Shown here: positions 25,800-32,551 of the stretch, in pieces
Layout: the number at the start of each line of letters is the position of its first letter
Numbering within the stretch: the stretch's first letter is position 1
Origin: Micromonospora sediminicola
GTDB taxonomy: Bacteria > Actinomycetota > Actinomycetes > Mycobacteriales > Micromonosporaceae
DNA length: 64,000 bases
Direction: 5' to 3'
NCBI RefSeq assembly: GCF_900089585.1
Contig: NZ_FLRH01000003.1
Span: forward strand, 1,535,001-1,599,000
The notes under the pieces: generated by a model
What the model saw: the letters and a program-made list of their open reading frames with translations, nothing else
Database searches by the model: none
Told to the model about the DNA's origin: nothing
Translations under genes and position numbers: made by a program

Positions 25800-25815
25800 T
25801 AGCCTGGCCGGCATG
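25800..25815 (+). promoter_or_regulatory. Leaderless -10 of the 40-codon ORF
   Basis: TAGCCT at 25800-25805 lies seven bases before ATG 25813. Confidence 0.45.
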
Positions 25816-25935
25816 TTCACGCATGCCCTGATCGACGTGGCCGCCGCGCCGGCCGCGTGGGGGCTCCTCCTGGTCGCCCGCCCGCGGGTCCGGCGCCCGG
25901 CCCTGGCCGGCCGGGACGCCCACCGCCGCGCCTGA
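25813..25935 (+). CDS. Predicted 40-aa small protein
   Basis: A short ORF with a leaderless start (TAGCCT-N7-ATG) and a terminator hairpin 15 bases after its TGA. The peptide begins MFTHALIDVAAAPAAWGLLL, hydrophobic enough for one membrane helix, then continues with a basic Arg-rich tail ending DAHRRA. No homologue is recalled. Start element and terminator make it a self-contained unit, which is better support than length alone. It could still be a leader or a chance ORF. Confidence 0.4.
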   Translation: MFTHALIDVAAAPAAWGLLLVARPRVRRPALAGRDAHRRA

Positions 25936-25950
25936 CCCCACCACCGGCCC

Positions 25951-25972
25951 CCCGAGCCCTCCCCGGCTCGGG
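25951..25972 (+). terminator. Hairpin after the small ORF
   Basis: CCCGAGCC pairs with GGCTCGGG across CTCCCC, beginning 15 bases after the small ORF stop. Confidence 0.55.
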
Positions 25973-25984
25973 CACCTGCCGGTC

Positions 25985-26089
25985 CCGCCACCTCGGCGAG
26001 GTGGCGGCGTCAGGCCCGTCCGATCGCGCCACCTCGCCGAGGTGACGGCGTCAGGCGGTCACGGACCACCCCACCTCGCCGAGCTGGCG
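25985..26089 (+). repeat. Three near-identical palindromes upstream of erm
   Basis: Copies begin at 25988, 26029 and 26071 (intervals 41 and 42 bp). The core is CCACCTCG-S-CGAGGTGG. The first is perfect with 11-base arms (25985-26007). The first two share a 27-bp direct repeat continuing CGGCGTCAGG with two differences. The third is degenerate in its right arm. They could be an operator array or serial RNA hairpins in the erm leader. Confidence 0.75.
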
Positions 26090-26288
26090 TGGTGGTCCGG
26101 CCGGTCCGCGTCCCGACCACTCTCCAGGGTCGTCCGAGTCCCGATCCGCTCGGACCGCCCGACCGATCCACGCCGGCTCGACCTGAGCCGACGGCCTCCG
26201 GCACGTCCGCGAGGCCCGCCAGCTCCGACGTGGACACCCGCGCAGCGGTCCGTACCCGTCGCCGTCCGGCGACAGACAGGACGAACCC

Positions 26289-27200
26289 GTGGCGCCCCGC
26301 CGACCCACCGCACGCGACCGGTCCCGTCGCGTACTGTCCCAGAACTTCCTCGCCGACCCGGCCGCCGTCGCGCGGATGGTCCGGGCGGTCCGGCCCGAAC
26401 CGGACGACCTGCTGCTGGAGGTGGGCGCCGGACGTGGACAGCTGACCCGGCCGCTCGCCGCGCGCTGCGGCCGGCTGGTCGCCTACGAGGTCGACCCGAC
26501 CGTGCTGCCGGAACTGGCGGCGACCTGCGCGCCGCTGCCGCACGTCGAGATCCGGGCGGCCGACTTCCTGGCCGCGTCCCCGCCCGACCAGCCGTTCTCG
26601 GTCGCCGGCAACATCCCCTGGTCACTGACCGCGGCGGTGGTCCGGTGGTGTCTCGCCGCGCCCGGACTGCGGGCCGCGACCCTGCTCACCCAGCTCGACT
26701 ACGCCCGCAAGCGCGCCGGTGACCACGGCCGGTGGAGCCGGCTGACGGTGTCCACCTGGCCGGAGCACCACTGGCGGCTGGCCGGGCGGGTACCTCGGAA
26801 CGCGTTCCGGCCGGTGCCGGCCGTGGACGGTGGCATCCTGCGCCTGGAGCGCCGCACCGTGCCGCTGCTCGCGCCGGACGCGCTGCCCGCGTACCGGCGG
26901 ATGGTGGAGCTGGGGTTCGGCGGCGTCGGCGGCTCGCTCGCGGCGTCGCTGCGCACCGCTCATCCCGGCCGTCGGGTGGACGGGGCGCTGCGCGCCGCCC
27001 GGGTCGCGCCGGACACCCCGGTCGGGCTGGTCTGGCCCGAGCAGTGGTTGGTGCTGTTCCGGCTGCTGCACGCGAGCGACAGCGGCCGGAGCGGGAAACC
27101 CCGCCCATCCGGGACGGCCCCGGCTCCGAATGCCTACCGTGCTGGCAGACGGAGCGGACGGAAGGCGGGACCGGATGACCCACGGCGACAGCGCCGGTGA
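26289..27200 (+). CDS. erm: Erm-type 23S rRNA (adenine-N6) methyltransferase
   Basis: A 303-aa SAM-dependent methyltransferase. Motif X SQNFLAD (17-23), motif I LEVGAGRGQL (43-52), motif II VAYEVD (64-69), motif IV GNIPWS (107-112), and the segments ARKRAGDHGRWSRLTVSTWPEHHWRL and FRPVPAVDGGILRLERR are those of the actinomycete Erm group (ErmE/ErmSF-like), which methylates A2058 and confers macrolide-lincosamide-streptogramin resistance. NIPW replaces the KsgA-type NLPY, excluding a KsgA assignment. About 45 C-terminal residues beyond the fold are Arg/Gly/Pro-rich, as in some producer Erms. The 3' end overlaps sigK by 26 bp, and the tail coding sequence contains the sigK promoter. Mono- versus dimethylation cannot be told. 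Confidence 0.88.
   Translation: MAPRRPTARDRSRRVLSQNFLADPAAVARMVRAVRPEPDDLLLEVGAGRGQLTRPLAARCGRLVAYEVDPTVLPELAATCAPLPHVEIRAADFLAASPPDQPFSVAGNIPWSLTAAVVRWCLAAPGLRAATLLTQLDYARKRAGDHGRWSRLTVSTWPEHHWRLAGRVPRNAFRPVPAVDGGILRLERRTVPLLAPDALPAYRRMVELGFGGVGGSLAASLRTAHPGRRVDGALRAARVAPDTPVGLVWPEQWLVLFRLLHASDSGRSGKPRPSGTAPAPNAYRAGRRSGRKAGPDDPRRQRR
27105..27131 (+). promoter_or_regulatory. SigK-type promoter of sigK-rskA
   Basis: CCATCC (27105-27110), 16-bp spacer, CGAAT (27127-27131). It matches the recognition sequence reported for mycobacterial SigK. It lies within the 3' coding end of erm, 44 bp before the sigK start, so sigK is probably autoregulated. Confidence 0.7.
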
Positions 27201-27804
27201 CGTGCCGGGGCGGTCGAGGCTGCACGCGCTGTCCCCGGCCGCCCCGGACCCGGGGGTCGAGGCCGACGACCTGTTGCGGGCGGTGGCGCGCGGCGACGAG
27301 GCCGCGTTCGAACGGCTCTACGGCATCGTCTCGCCCCGGGTCTACGGCCTGGCCCGGCGGGTGCTGCGGGATCCGGCCCAGGCCGAGGAGGTGGCCCAGG
27401 AGGTGCTGGTGGAGGTGTGGCGCACCGCCGCGCGCTTCGACCCGGCCCGGGGCTCGGCGACCGCCTGGGTCCTCACCATCGCCCACCGCCGCGCGGTGGA
27501 CCGGGTGCGGTCGGAACAGGCGGGTGCCGAACGCGCCCGTCGGGTCGCCGCCGGTTCCCGGGAGACGCCGTACGACGAGGTGGCCGAGGAGGCGGCGGCG
27601 CGGCTGGAGCGGCAGCAGGTGCGGCGCTGCCTGGACGTGCTGACCGAGGTGCAGCGCGAGGCGATCACGCTGGCCTACTACGGCGGACACAGCTACCGCG
27701 AGGTGGCCGGCCTGCTGGATGCCGCGCTGCCGACCGTCAAGACCCGCATGCGGGACGGGCTGATCCGTCTCCGCGACTGCCTGGGAGTGGAGCTGAGCCG
27801 ATGA
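27175..27804 (+). CDS. sigK: ECF RNA polymerase sigma factor SigK
   Basis: A 209-aa extracytoplasmic-function sigma factor. Region 2 (about 35-105: DEAAFERLYGIVSPRVYGLARRVL ... AEEVAQEVLVEVWRTAARFDPARGSATAWVLTIAHRRAVDRVRS) and region 4 (about 145-200: LTEVQREAITLAYYGGHSYREVAGLLDAALPTVKTRMRDGLIRLRD) are complete. GGHSYREVA with an overlapping rskA-type gene is the SigK group. The ATG at 27175 overlaps the erm 3' end; the stop overlaps the next ATG (ATGA). Two promoters of the SigK consensus flank the operon. Activity is expected to be held by the membrane anti-sigma factor encoded next. Confidence 0.92.
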   Translation: MTHGDSAGDVPGRSRLHALSPAAPDPGVEADDLLRAVARGDEAAFERLYGIVSPRVYGLARRVLRDPAQAEEVAQEVLVEVWRTAARFDPARGSATAWVLTIAHRRAVDRVRSEQAGAERARRVAAGSRETPYDEVAEEAAARLERQQVRRCLDVLTEVQREAITLAYYGGHSYREVAGLLDAALPTVKTRMRDGLIRLRDCLGVELSR

Positions 27805-28538
27805 CCGACATCCACGCGCTCGCTGGGGCGTACGTGCTCGACGCGGTGGACGACGTCGAGCGGGCCGCGTTCACCCGGCACCTGGAGAACTGCGAGAGCT
27901 GCGCGCTGGAACTGGCCGAACTGCGCGAGACGGTCGCGCGGCTGGCCGACCCGACCTGGTCGGTGCCGCCGCCCACGTTGCGCGCGGCGGTGCTGGCGGA
28001 GATCCGGCGCACCCCGCAGGAGCGGCCCGGCCGGGCGGGTCGCGCGGAGCCGCCCCGGGCCGGGACCTGGCGGCGCCGGCTGGCCGTCGCGGCCGCCGCC
28101 GTGCTGCTGGCCGGCGGCGCGGGCGCGGCCACCTGGGTGGCCCAGGAGCAGCGGGTACGCGACGCGCGCACCGAGGCCGGCGCGGCCCGGGACGAGGCGG
28201 GCCGGATCCGGGCGGTGCTGGCCGCCCCGGACGCGGTCGTCCGCGGCGCCACCGCGCCGGCCGGTGGCCGGGTGGCAGTGGTCGCGTCGGCGAGCCGGGA
28301 CGAGGGGGTGGCGCTGCTGGAGGGGCTGGCAGCGCCGGCGCCGGGGCGGGCCTACCAGCTCTGGCTGATCGAGGGCGCCACCGCCACCTCGGCCGGGGTG
28401 CTGCCGTCCGGGCAGGGCGCCGGCACCCGGCTGCTGGTGGGCGTACGCGGCAAGGGGTCCTTCGGGGTGACCGAGGAGCCGGCGGGCGGGTCGACGCGGC
28501 CGAGCACGACGCCGCTGGTGGCGTTCGCGCTCACCTGA
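27801..28538 (+). CDS. rskA: Anti-sigma-K factor RskA
   Basis: A 245-aa single-pass membrane protein. The cytosolic N-terminus is a zinc-associated anti-sigma domain with HX3CX2C (His27, Cys31, Cys34). A basic TWRRR stop precedes a transmembrane helix at about 91-112, and the extracellular C-terminal domain (about 145-245) is the RskA type (YQLWLIEGATATSAGVLPSG). It binds SigK and releases it after regulated proteolysis or a redox/envelope signal. The start overlaps the sigK stop by four bases, fixing stoichiometric co-translation. In mycobacteria loss of RskA function raises expression of the MPT70/MPT83 fasciclins. A fasciclin gene follows here. Confidence 0.92.
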   Translation: MTDIHALAGAYVLDAVDDVERAAFTRHLENCESCALELAELRETVARLADPTWSVPPPTLRAAVLAEIRRTPQERPGRAGRAEPPRAGTWRRRLAVAAAAVLLAGGAGAATWVAQEQRVRDARTEAGAARDEAGRIRAVLAAPDAVVRGATAPAGGRVAVVASASRDEGVALLEGLAAPAPGRAYQLWLIEGATATSAGVLPSGQGAGTRLLVGVRGKGSFGVTEEPAGGSTRPSTTPLVAFALT

Positions 28539-28555
28539 TCTTTTCCGTACCGGAC

Positions 28556-28582
28556 CCATCCGCGCGGCGATCCGCGCCGAAT
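28556..28582 (+). promoter_or_regulatory. SigK-type promoter of the fasciclin gene
   Basis: CCATCC (28556-28561), 16-bp spacer, CGAAT (28578-28582), 43 bp before the start codon. Sequence, spacer length and distance to the start are nearly the same as at sigK, which strongly indicates co-regulation. Confidence 0.75.
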
Positions 28583-28624
28583 CCCTTCCAGACCGACAGT
28601 TCACCACTTGAAGGGATTCACCCG

Positions 28625-29260
28625 ATGCGCCCTGTGAAGCTCACCGCCGTCGCCCTCGCCGCCATGCTCGGCCTCGGACTCGCCGCCTGCGGCGGGGACG
28701 GCGAGGACAGCGGCGCCGCCGCGCCGGCCGGCAGCGCCCCGATGAGTTCCGCGCCGGCCAGCAGCGCCCCGGCGATGGCCGACGGTCAGTTCGGACCCGG
28801 CTGTGCCGCGGTGCCGACCGACGCGTCGAACCCCGGCAGTTTCGCGGCCATGGCCAAGGTGCCGGTGGCGACCGCGGCGTCCGGCAACCCGGTGCTGAGC
28901 ACGCTGGTCACCGCCGTCAAGCAGGCCGGACTGGTCGACTCGCTGAACAGCGCCCCCGGGGTGACGGTCTTCGCGCCGACCAACGACGCCTTCGGCAAGC
29001 TGCCCAAGGCCGATCTGGACAAGGTCCTCGCCGACAAGAAGATGCTCACCGACGTGCTGACCTACCACGTGGTGGAGGGGCGACTCAGCCCGGACCAGCT
29101 CGCCGGCACGCACAAGACGCTCCAGGGCGGCGAGGTGACGGTCGCCGGCAGCGGTACCGAGTTCACCGTGAACGGCGCCTCGACGGTCGTCTGCGGCAAC
29201 GTGCAGACCGCCAACGCCACCGTCTACATCGTCGACTCCGTGCTGATGCCGAAGTCCTGA
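28625..29260 (+). CDS. Fasciclin-domain lipoprotein (MPT70/MPT83-like)
   Basis: A 211-aa exported lipoprotein. The signal peptide ends in the lipobox LAAC (Cys at about 22), followed by a Ser/Ala/Pro spacer. The fasciclin domain covers about 75-210: NPVLSTLVTAVKQAGLVDSLNSAPGVTVFAPTNDAFGKLP (H1), TYHVVEGRLS, and the late YIVDSVLMP. Two more Cys (GCAAV, VVCGN) match the disulfide of the mycobacterial homologues. Its SigK-type promoter and position behind sigK-rskA identify it as the regulon output. Fasciclin proteins mediate adhesion or surface interactions. AAGGG precedes the ATG. Confidence 0.9.
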   Translation: MRPVKLTAVALAAMLGLGLAACGGDGEDSGAAAPAGSAPMSSAPASSAPAMADGQFGPGCAAVPTDASNPGSFAAMAKVPVATAASGNPVLSTLVTAVKQAGLVDSLNSAPGVTVFAPTNDAFGKLPKADLDKVLADKKMLTDVLTYHVVEGRLSPDQLAGTHKTLQGGEVTVAGSGTEFTVNGASTVVCGNVQTANATVYIVDSVLMPKS

Positions 29261-29289
29261 CCCGGACCGGCCGGTGAGGGGAGGAACCG

Positions 29290-30945
29290 ATGATCCGCCG
29301 CACCTCGGCGGCCGCCGGGACGGGGCTGCTCGCGGCGGCCGCCGGGGTGGCGGTCGCGGAACTGCTCGCCACCGCCGTCCGGCCACAGGCGGCACCCCTG
29401 GTCGCGGTCGGCGGCGCCGTCGTGGACGGCGCGCCGACCCCGGTCAAGGAGTGGGCGGTGCGCACCCTCGGCACCTACGACAAGCCGCTGCTCCTGGGCG
29501 GGATCGCGGTGGCGGTGATCGTGCTGGCCGCGCTGACCGGCGTCGCCGCCCGCCGTCGCCCGACGCTGGGCCTGCTCGGTCCGGCGGTGCTCGGGATCGC
29601 CGGCGCCGCCGCCGCCCTGAGCCGCCCCGACGCCCGCCCGGCCGACGCCCTGCCGGCCCTGGCCGGCGCCGCCGTGGCCGCCGCCCTCCTGCGCTGGCTG
29701 CCGCTGCCCGGCCTGCCGGCCGCCCCGGGCGCCGCACCCGACCCCGTGGGGGTGGGCCGGGCGGCGTCCGGGGCCGACGCGTCCGGTGCGGGCGCGTCCG
29801 GGGCCGACGCGTCCGGGGCCGACGCGGCCGGTTCGGGCGCGGCCGGTTCGGACCCGACCGGTGCGGGCGCGGTCCGTTCCCGCCGCCGGGCGGCGACGCG
29901 GCGGGCGGTGCTGCGCAACTCCGCGCTGGTGGCGGTCGGGACCGCCCTGGCCGGGGCCGGCACGGTCGCGCTGCGCCGGCTGAACCTGGCCGACGCCACC
30001 CGCGCCCGGGACGCCGTCCGGCTACCCGCCCCGGCCTCGCCGGCCCGTCCGCTGCCCGCCGGGGTGGGGCCGGGGTTCCGCACCCCGACCGCGGACTTCT
30101 ACCGGGTGGACACCGCGCTGACCGTGCCGCGGCTGGACGTGGACGCCTGGCGACTGCGGCTGCACGGAATGGTGGAGCGGCCGGTCGAGCTGACCTTCGC
30201 CGACCTGCTCGACCGAGGGCTGATCGAGCGCGACGTCACGCTGAGCTGTGTGTCCAACGAGGTCGGTGGCCCGTACGTGGGGACCACCCGGTGGCTCGGC
30301 GCGCCGCTGGCCCCGCTGCTGCGCGCCGCCGGCATCCGGGCCGGCGCGGACCAGCTGGTGGCCCGCTCCGACGAGGGGATGACCATCGGTACGCCGATCG
30401 CCACCCTCCTCGACGGACGGGACGCCATGCTCGCGGTGGGCATGGACGGCGCACCGCTGCCGTTCGCGCACGGCTTCCCGGTCCGGATGCTCACCCCCGG
30501 CCTGTACGGCTACGCCGGGGCGTGCAAATGGGTCACCGAGCTGGAGGTGACCACCTTCGACGCGTTCGACGCGTACTGGGTGCGGCGGGGCTGGGCCCGG
30601 GAGGCGCCGGTGAAGACGGCGTCGCGGATCGACCGGCCCGCGCCGTTCGCCCGACTTCCCGCCGGTCCGGTAACTGTGGCCGGCGTGGCGTGGGCCCAGC
30701 ACCGGGGCATCGCGGCGGTGGAGGTCTCGGTGGACGACGGCCCGTGGCGGACGGCGGAGCTGCTGCCCACCGCCTCCTCCGACACCTGGGTCCAGTGGCG
30801 GTTCGCCTGGTCCGCCCCGGCCGGCCCGCACCGCCTGCGGGTACGCGCCACCGACGGCACCGGCGCGCCGCAGCCCGAGGACCGCCGCCCACCGTTCCCC
30901 GACGGCGCCACCGGCCACCACACCGTCGCGGTCACGGTGCGGTGA
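29290..30945 (+). CDS. Membrane-anchored molybdopterin-dependent oxidoreductase
   Basis: A 551-aa protein. The N-terminal third has several hydrophobic helices (about 6-25, 65-82, 93-112, 118-136), a Ser/Gly/Ala/Asp repeat linker (about 155-195), then an RRAATRRAVLRNSALVAVG Tat-like or membrane segment. From about 245 on is a sulfite-oxidase-type molybdopterin domain with the molybdenum-ligand Cys in LSCVSNEVGG (Cys320) and GYAGACKWV, ending in a dimerisation Ig-like domain. It probably oxidises or reduces a sulfur or other oxo-substrate outside the membrane, like YedY/MsrP relatives. It follows the fasciclin gene by 29 bp with GGAGG, so it belongs to the SigK operon. Confidence 0.85.
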   Translation: MIRRTSAAAGTGLLAAAAGVAVAELLATAVRPQAAPLVAVGGAVVDGAPTPVKEWAVRTLGTYDKPLLLGGIAVAVIVLAALTGVAARRRPTLGLLGPAVLGIAGAAAALSRPDARPADALPALAGAAVAAALLRWLPLPGLPAAPGAAPDPVGVGRAASGADASGAGASGADASGADAAGSGAAGSDPTGAGAVRSRRRAATRRAVLRNSALVAVGTALAGAGTVALRRLNLADATRARDAVRLPAPASPARPLPAGVGPGFRTPTADFYRVDTALTVPRLDVDAWRLRLHGMVERPVELTFADLLDRGLIERDVTLSCVSNEVGGPYVGTTRWLGAPLAPLLRAAGIRAGADQLVARSDEGMTIGTPIATLLDGRDAMLAVGMDGAPLPFAHGFPVRMLTPGLYGYAGACKWVTELEVTTFDAFDAYWVRRGWAREAPVKTASRIDRPAPFARLPAGPVTVAGVAWAQHRGIAAVEVSVDDGPWRTAELLPTASSDTWVQWRFAWSAPAGPHRLRVRATDGTGAPQPEDRRPPFPDGATGHHTVAVTVR

Positions 30946-30960
30946 GAGGCGGGCTCCCGC

Positions 30961-31155
30961 TCAACGGGTCACGACGACGAGCGCCTCGCCCAGCTCCGCC
31001 GGCGTGCCGAACTCCTCGGCCGGCAGCGTCCGCAGCGTCTGGAGCGTCTCGGTGCTGGCGCCGTTCTCCTGGGCCCACCGGACCAGGTCCTCCCGGGAGA
31101 CCGGGTAGTCGAGCCCGGCCAGGAACTCCTGCAACTGCGCGCCGCTGACGGTCAT
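30961..31155 (-). CDS. DUF2795 protein
   Basis: A 64-aa cytosolic protein of the DUF2795 family (QLQEFLAGLDYPVSREDLVRWAQENGAS, then a helical TLRTLPAEEFGTPAELGEAL). Members are small helical proteins common in actinomycetes and have no known role. It converges with the molybdopterin oxidoreductase and is divergent from the esterase-family gene. The two genes have mirror-image start regions, each with TAGCC six to seven bases before ATG. Confidence 0.75.
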   Translation of the reverse strand: MTVSGAQLQEFLAGLDYPVSREDLVRWAQENGASTETLQTLRTLPAEEFGTPAELGEALVVVTR

Positions 31156-31237
31156 GCCGCGCGGCTACCCGCTGGGCGGGGTGGCATGCCCCGGGACGCC
31201 GGTTTGCCCCGACCGGTCCCGGGTAGCCGCGGGCATG
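31153..31237. promoter_or_regulatory. Mirror-image divergent start regions
   Basis: GGGTAGCCGCGCGGCATG (minus strand, ending at 31153) and GGGTAGCCGCGGGCATG (31221-31237) precede and include the two divergent ATGs. They are almost identical, forming an inverted repeat around the 80-bp intergenic region. TAGCCG could serve as a leaderless -10 on each side. Confidence 0.45.
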
Positions 31238-32491
31238 CTGGTACAGCGGCTCGGCGCGCCGAGCGACTTCGACCCGTTGCTGGAACGCGTCCGGGACGCC
31301 CGCATCGTGATGATCGGCGAGGCGACGCACGGCACCTACGACTACTACCGGTTGCGGGAGCAGGTGACCCGGCGCCTCATCGCCGAGCAGGGGTTCGACT
31401 TCGTGGCGGTGGAGGGGGACTGGCCGGACTGCGACCGGGTGCACCGGTCCGTGGTGGGTGCGCCGGGCGGACTGGCCGACCCGCTGGTCGCGCTGGAACG
31501 GTTCGAACGCTGGCCCACCTGGATGTGGGCGAACGCCGAGGTGGCCCGCTTCTGCCGCTGGCTGCGGGCCTGGAACCTGGAGCGGTCGGAGGGGGAACGG
31601 GCGGGATTCCACGGCCTCGACGTCTACTCCCTCTGGGAATCGATGCAGGCCATCTTCGACTACCTGGGCGAGGAGGACCCGGCGTCGCTGGAGGCGGCCC
31701 AGGAGGCCTACCGCTGCTTCGAGCCGTACGGCAAGCAGGTCGAGGAGTACGGGATGGCCAGCCGGTTCGTCTCCGCACGCTGCGAGGAGGAGGTGGTCCG
31801 GCTGCTGGCGCGTACCCGGGAACAGGCCGCCGCGGACGGCCCGGACCGCTTCTCGGCCTGGCAGAACGCGGAGGTGGTGGCCGGCGCGGAGCGCTACTAC
31901 CGGGCCATGGTCGGCGGCGGGCCGGAGTCGTGGAACGTCCGGGACATCCACATGGCGGACACGCTGGACCGGCTGCTCGACCGCTACGGCCCGGACGCGC
32001 GCGGCGTCGTCTGGGCCCACAACACGCACGTCGGGGACGCCCGGGCCACCGAGATGGCGGCGGACGGCATGGTGAACATCGGTCAGCTCGCGCGGGAACG
32101 GCACGGCCGGGACGCGGTGGCGCTGATCGGCTTCGGCAGCTACCGGGGCACCGTGGTCGCCGCCCCGCGCTGGGGTTCGCCGGCCGAGACGATGGTGGTG
32201 CCGCCGGCCCGCGAGGGGTCGGTCGAGCGCCGGCTGCACGAGCTGATGCCGGACCGGGCGGTGCTGGTCTTCGGCGGGGAGGACCAGCCGGAGTGGGTGA
32301 CCGGCGAGGTCGACCACCGGGCCATCGGCGTGGTGTACGACCCGAGCTTCGAGTCCTGGGGCAACTACGTGCCGACCCGGCTCGGTGAGCGGTACGACGC
32401 GTTCGTCTGGTGCGACGAGACGACCGCGCTGCACCCGCTGCCGGCGCTGGTGACGCCGGGCGAGATGGAGACGTACCCGGCCGGTGTGTGA
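31235..32491 (+). CDS. Erythromycin esterase family protein
   Basis: A 418-aa protein of the EreA/EreB-like superfamily. Key segments are MIGEATHGTYDYYRLREQ (first conserved His and Glu), VEGDWPDC, HGLDVYSLWESM, and VVWAHNTHVGDARATEM with the catalytic-type His near 265-270. Bona fide Ere enzymes hydrolyse the macrolactone of erythromycin, but most actinobacterial homologues have no proven macrolide activity and some act in other pathways. The erm-type methyltransferase 4 kb upstream makes a macrolide role worth testing. The gene ends at a strong hairpin repeat. Confidence 0.83.
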   Translation: MLVQRLGAPSDFDPLLERVRDARIVMIGEATHGTYDYYRLREQVTRRLIAEQGFDFVAVEGDWPDCDRVHRSVVGAPGGLADPLVALERFERWPTWMWANAEVARFCRWLRAWNLERSEGERAGFHGLDVYSLWESMQAIFDYLGEEDPASLEAAQEAYRCFEPYGKQVEEYGMASRFVSARCEEEVVRLLARTREQAAADGPDRFSAWQNAEVVAGAERYYRAMVGGGPESWNVRDIHMADTLDRLLDRYGPDARGVVWAHNTHVGDARATEMAADGMVNIGQLARERHGRDAVALIGFGSYRGTVVAAPRWGSPAETMVVPPAREGSVERRLHELMPDRAVLVFGGEDQPEWVTGEVDHRAIGVVYDPSFESWGNYVPTRLGERYDAFVWCDETTALHPLPALVTPGEMETYPAGV

Positions 32492-32502
32492 GGTGGGGCG
32501 TT

Positions 32503-32550
32503 AGGAGGGGCCCCCTGTTATGCGCCAGGCGTTAACAGGGGGCCCCTCCT
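32503..32550. terminator. Bidirectional hairpin (GGGGCCCC repeat family, copy A)
   Basis: Perfect 18-base arms (32503-32520 and 32533-32550) around a 12-nt loop that itself contains CGCC/GGCG. It separates the convergent esterase and MMPL genes. The right arm is nearly identical to a sequence at 63322-63342. Confidence 0.8.
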
Positions 32551-32551
32551 T

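Larger units (their letters stand above)
25936..26288 (+). promoter_or_regulatory. erm upstream region
   Basis: This 353-bp gap contains the small-ORF terminator, the three palindromes, and about 200 bp with no obvious consensus promoter. I found no convincing leader peptide with ribosome-binding site of the classical erm attenuation type. AGGA seven bases before GTG 26289 is the ribosome-binding site of the methyltransferase. Confidence 0.4.

Noticed and set aside
26289..27200. KsgA (16S rRNA dimethyltransferase)
   Set aside because: Motif IV is NIPW and the central WPEHHWRL segment is Erm-specific; KsgA typically has NLPY and a different context.
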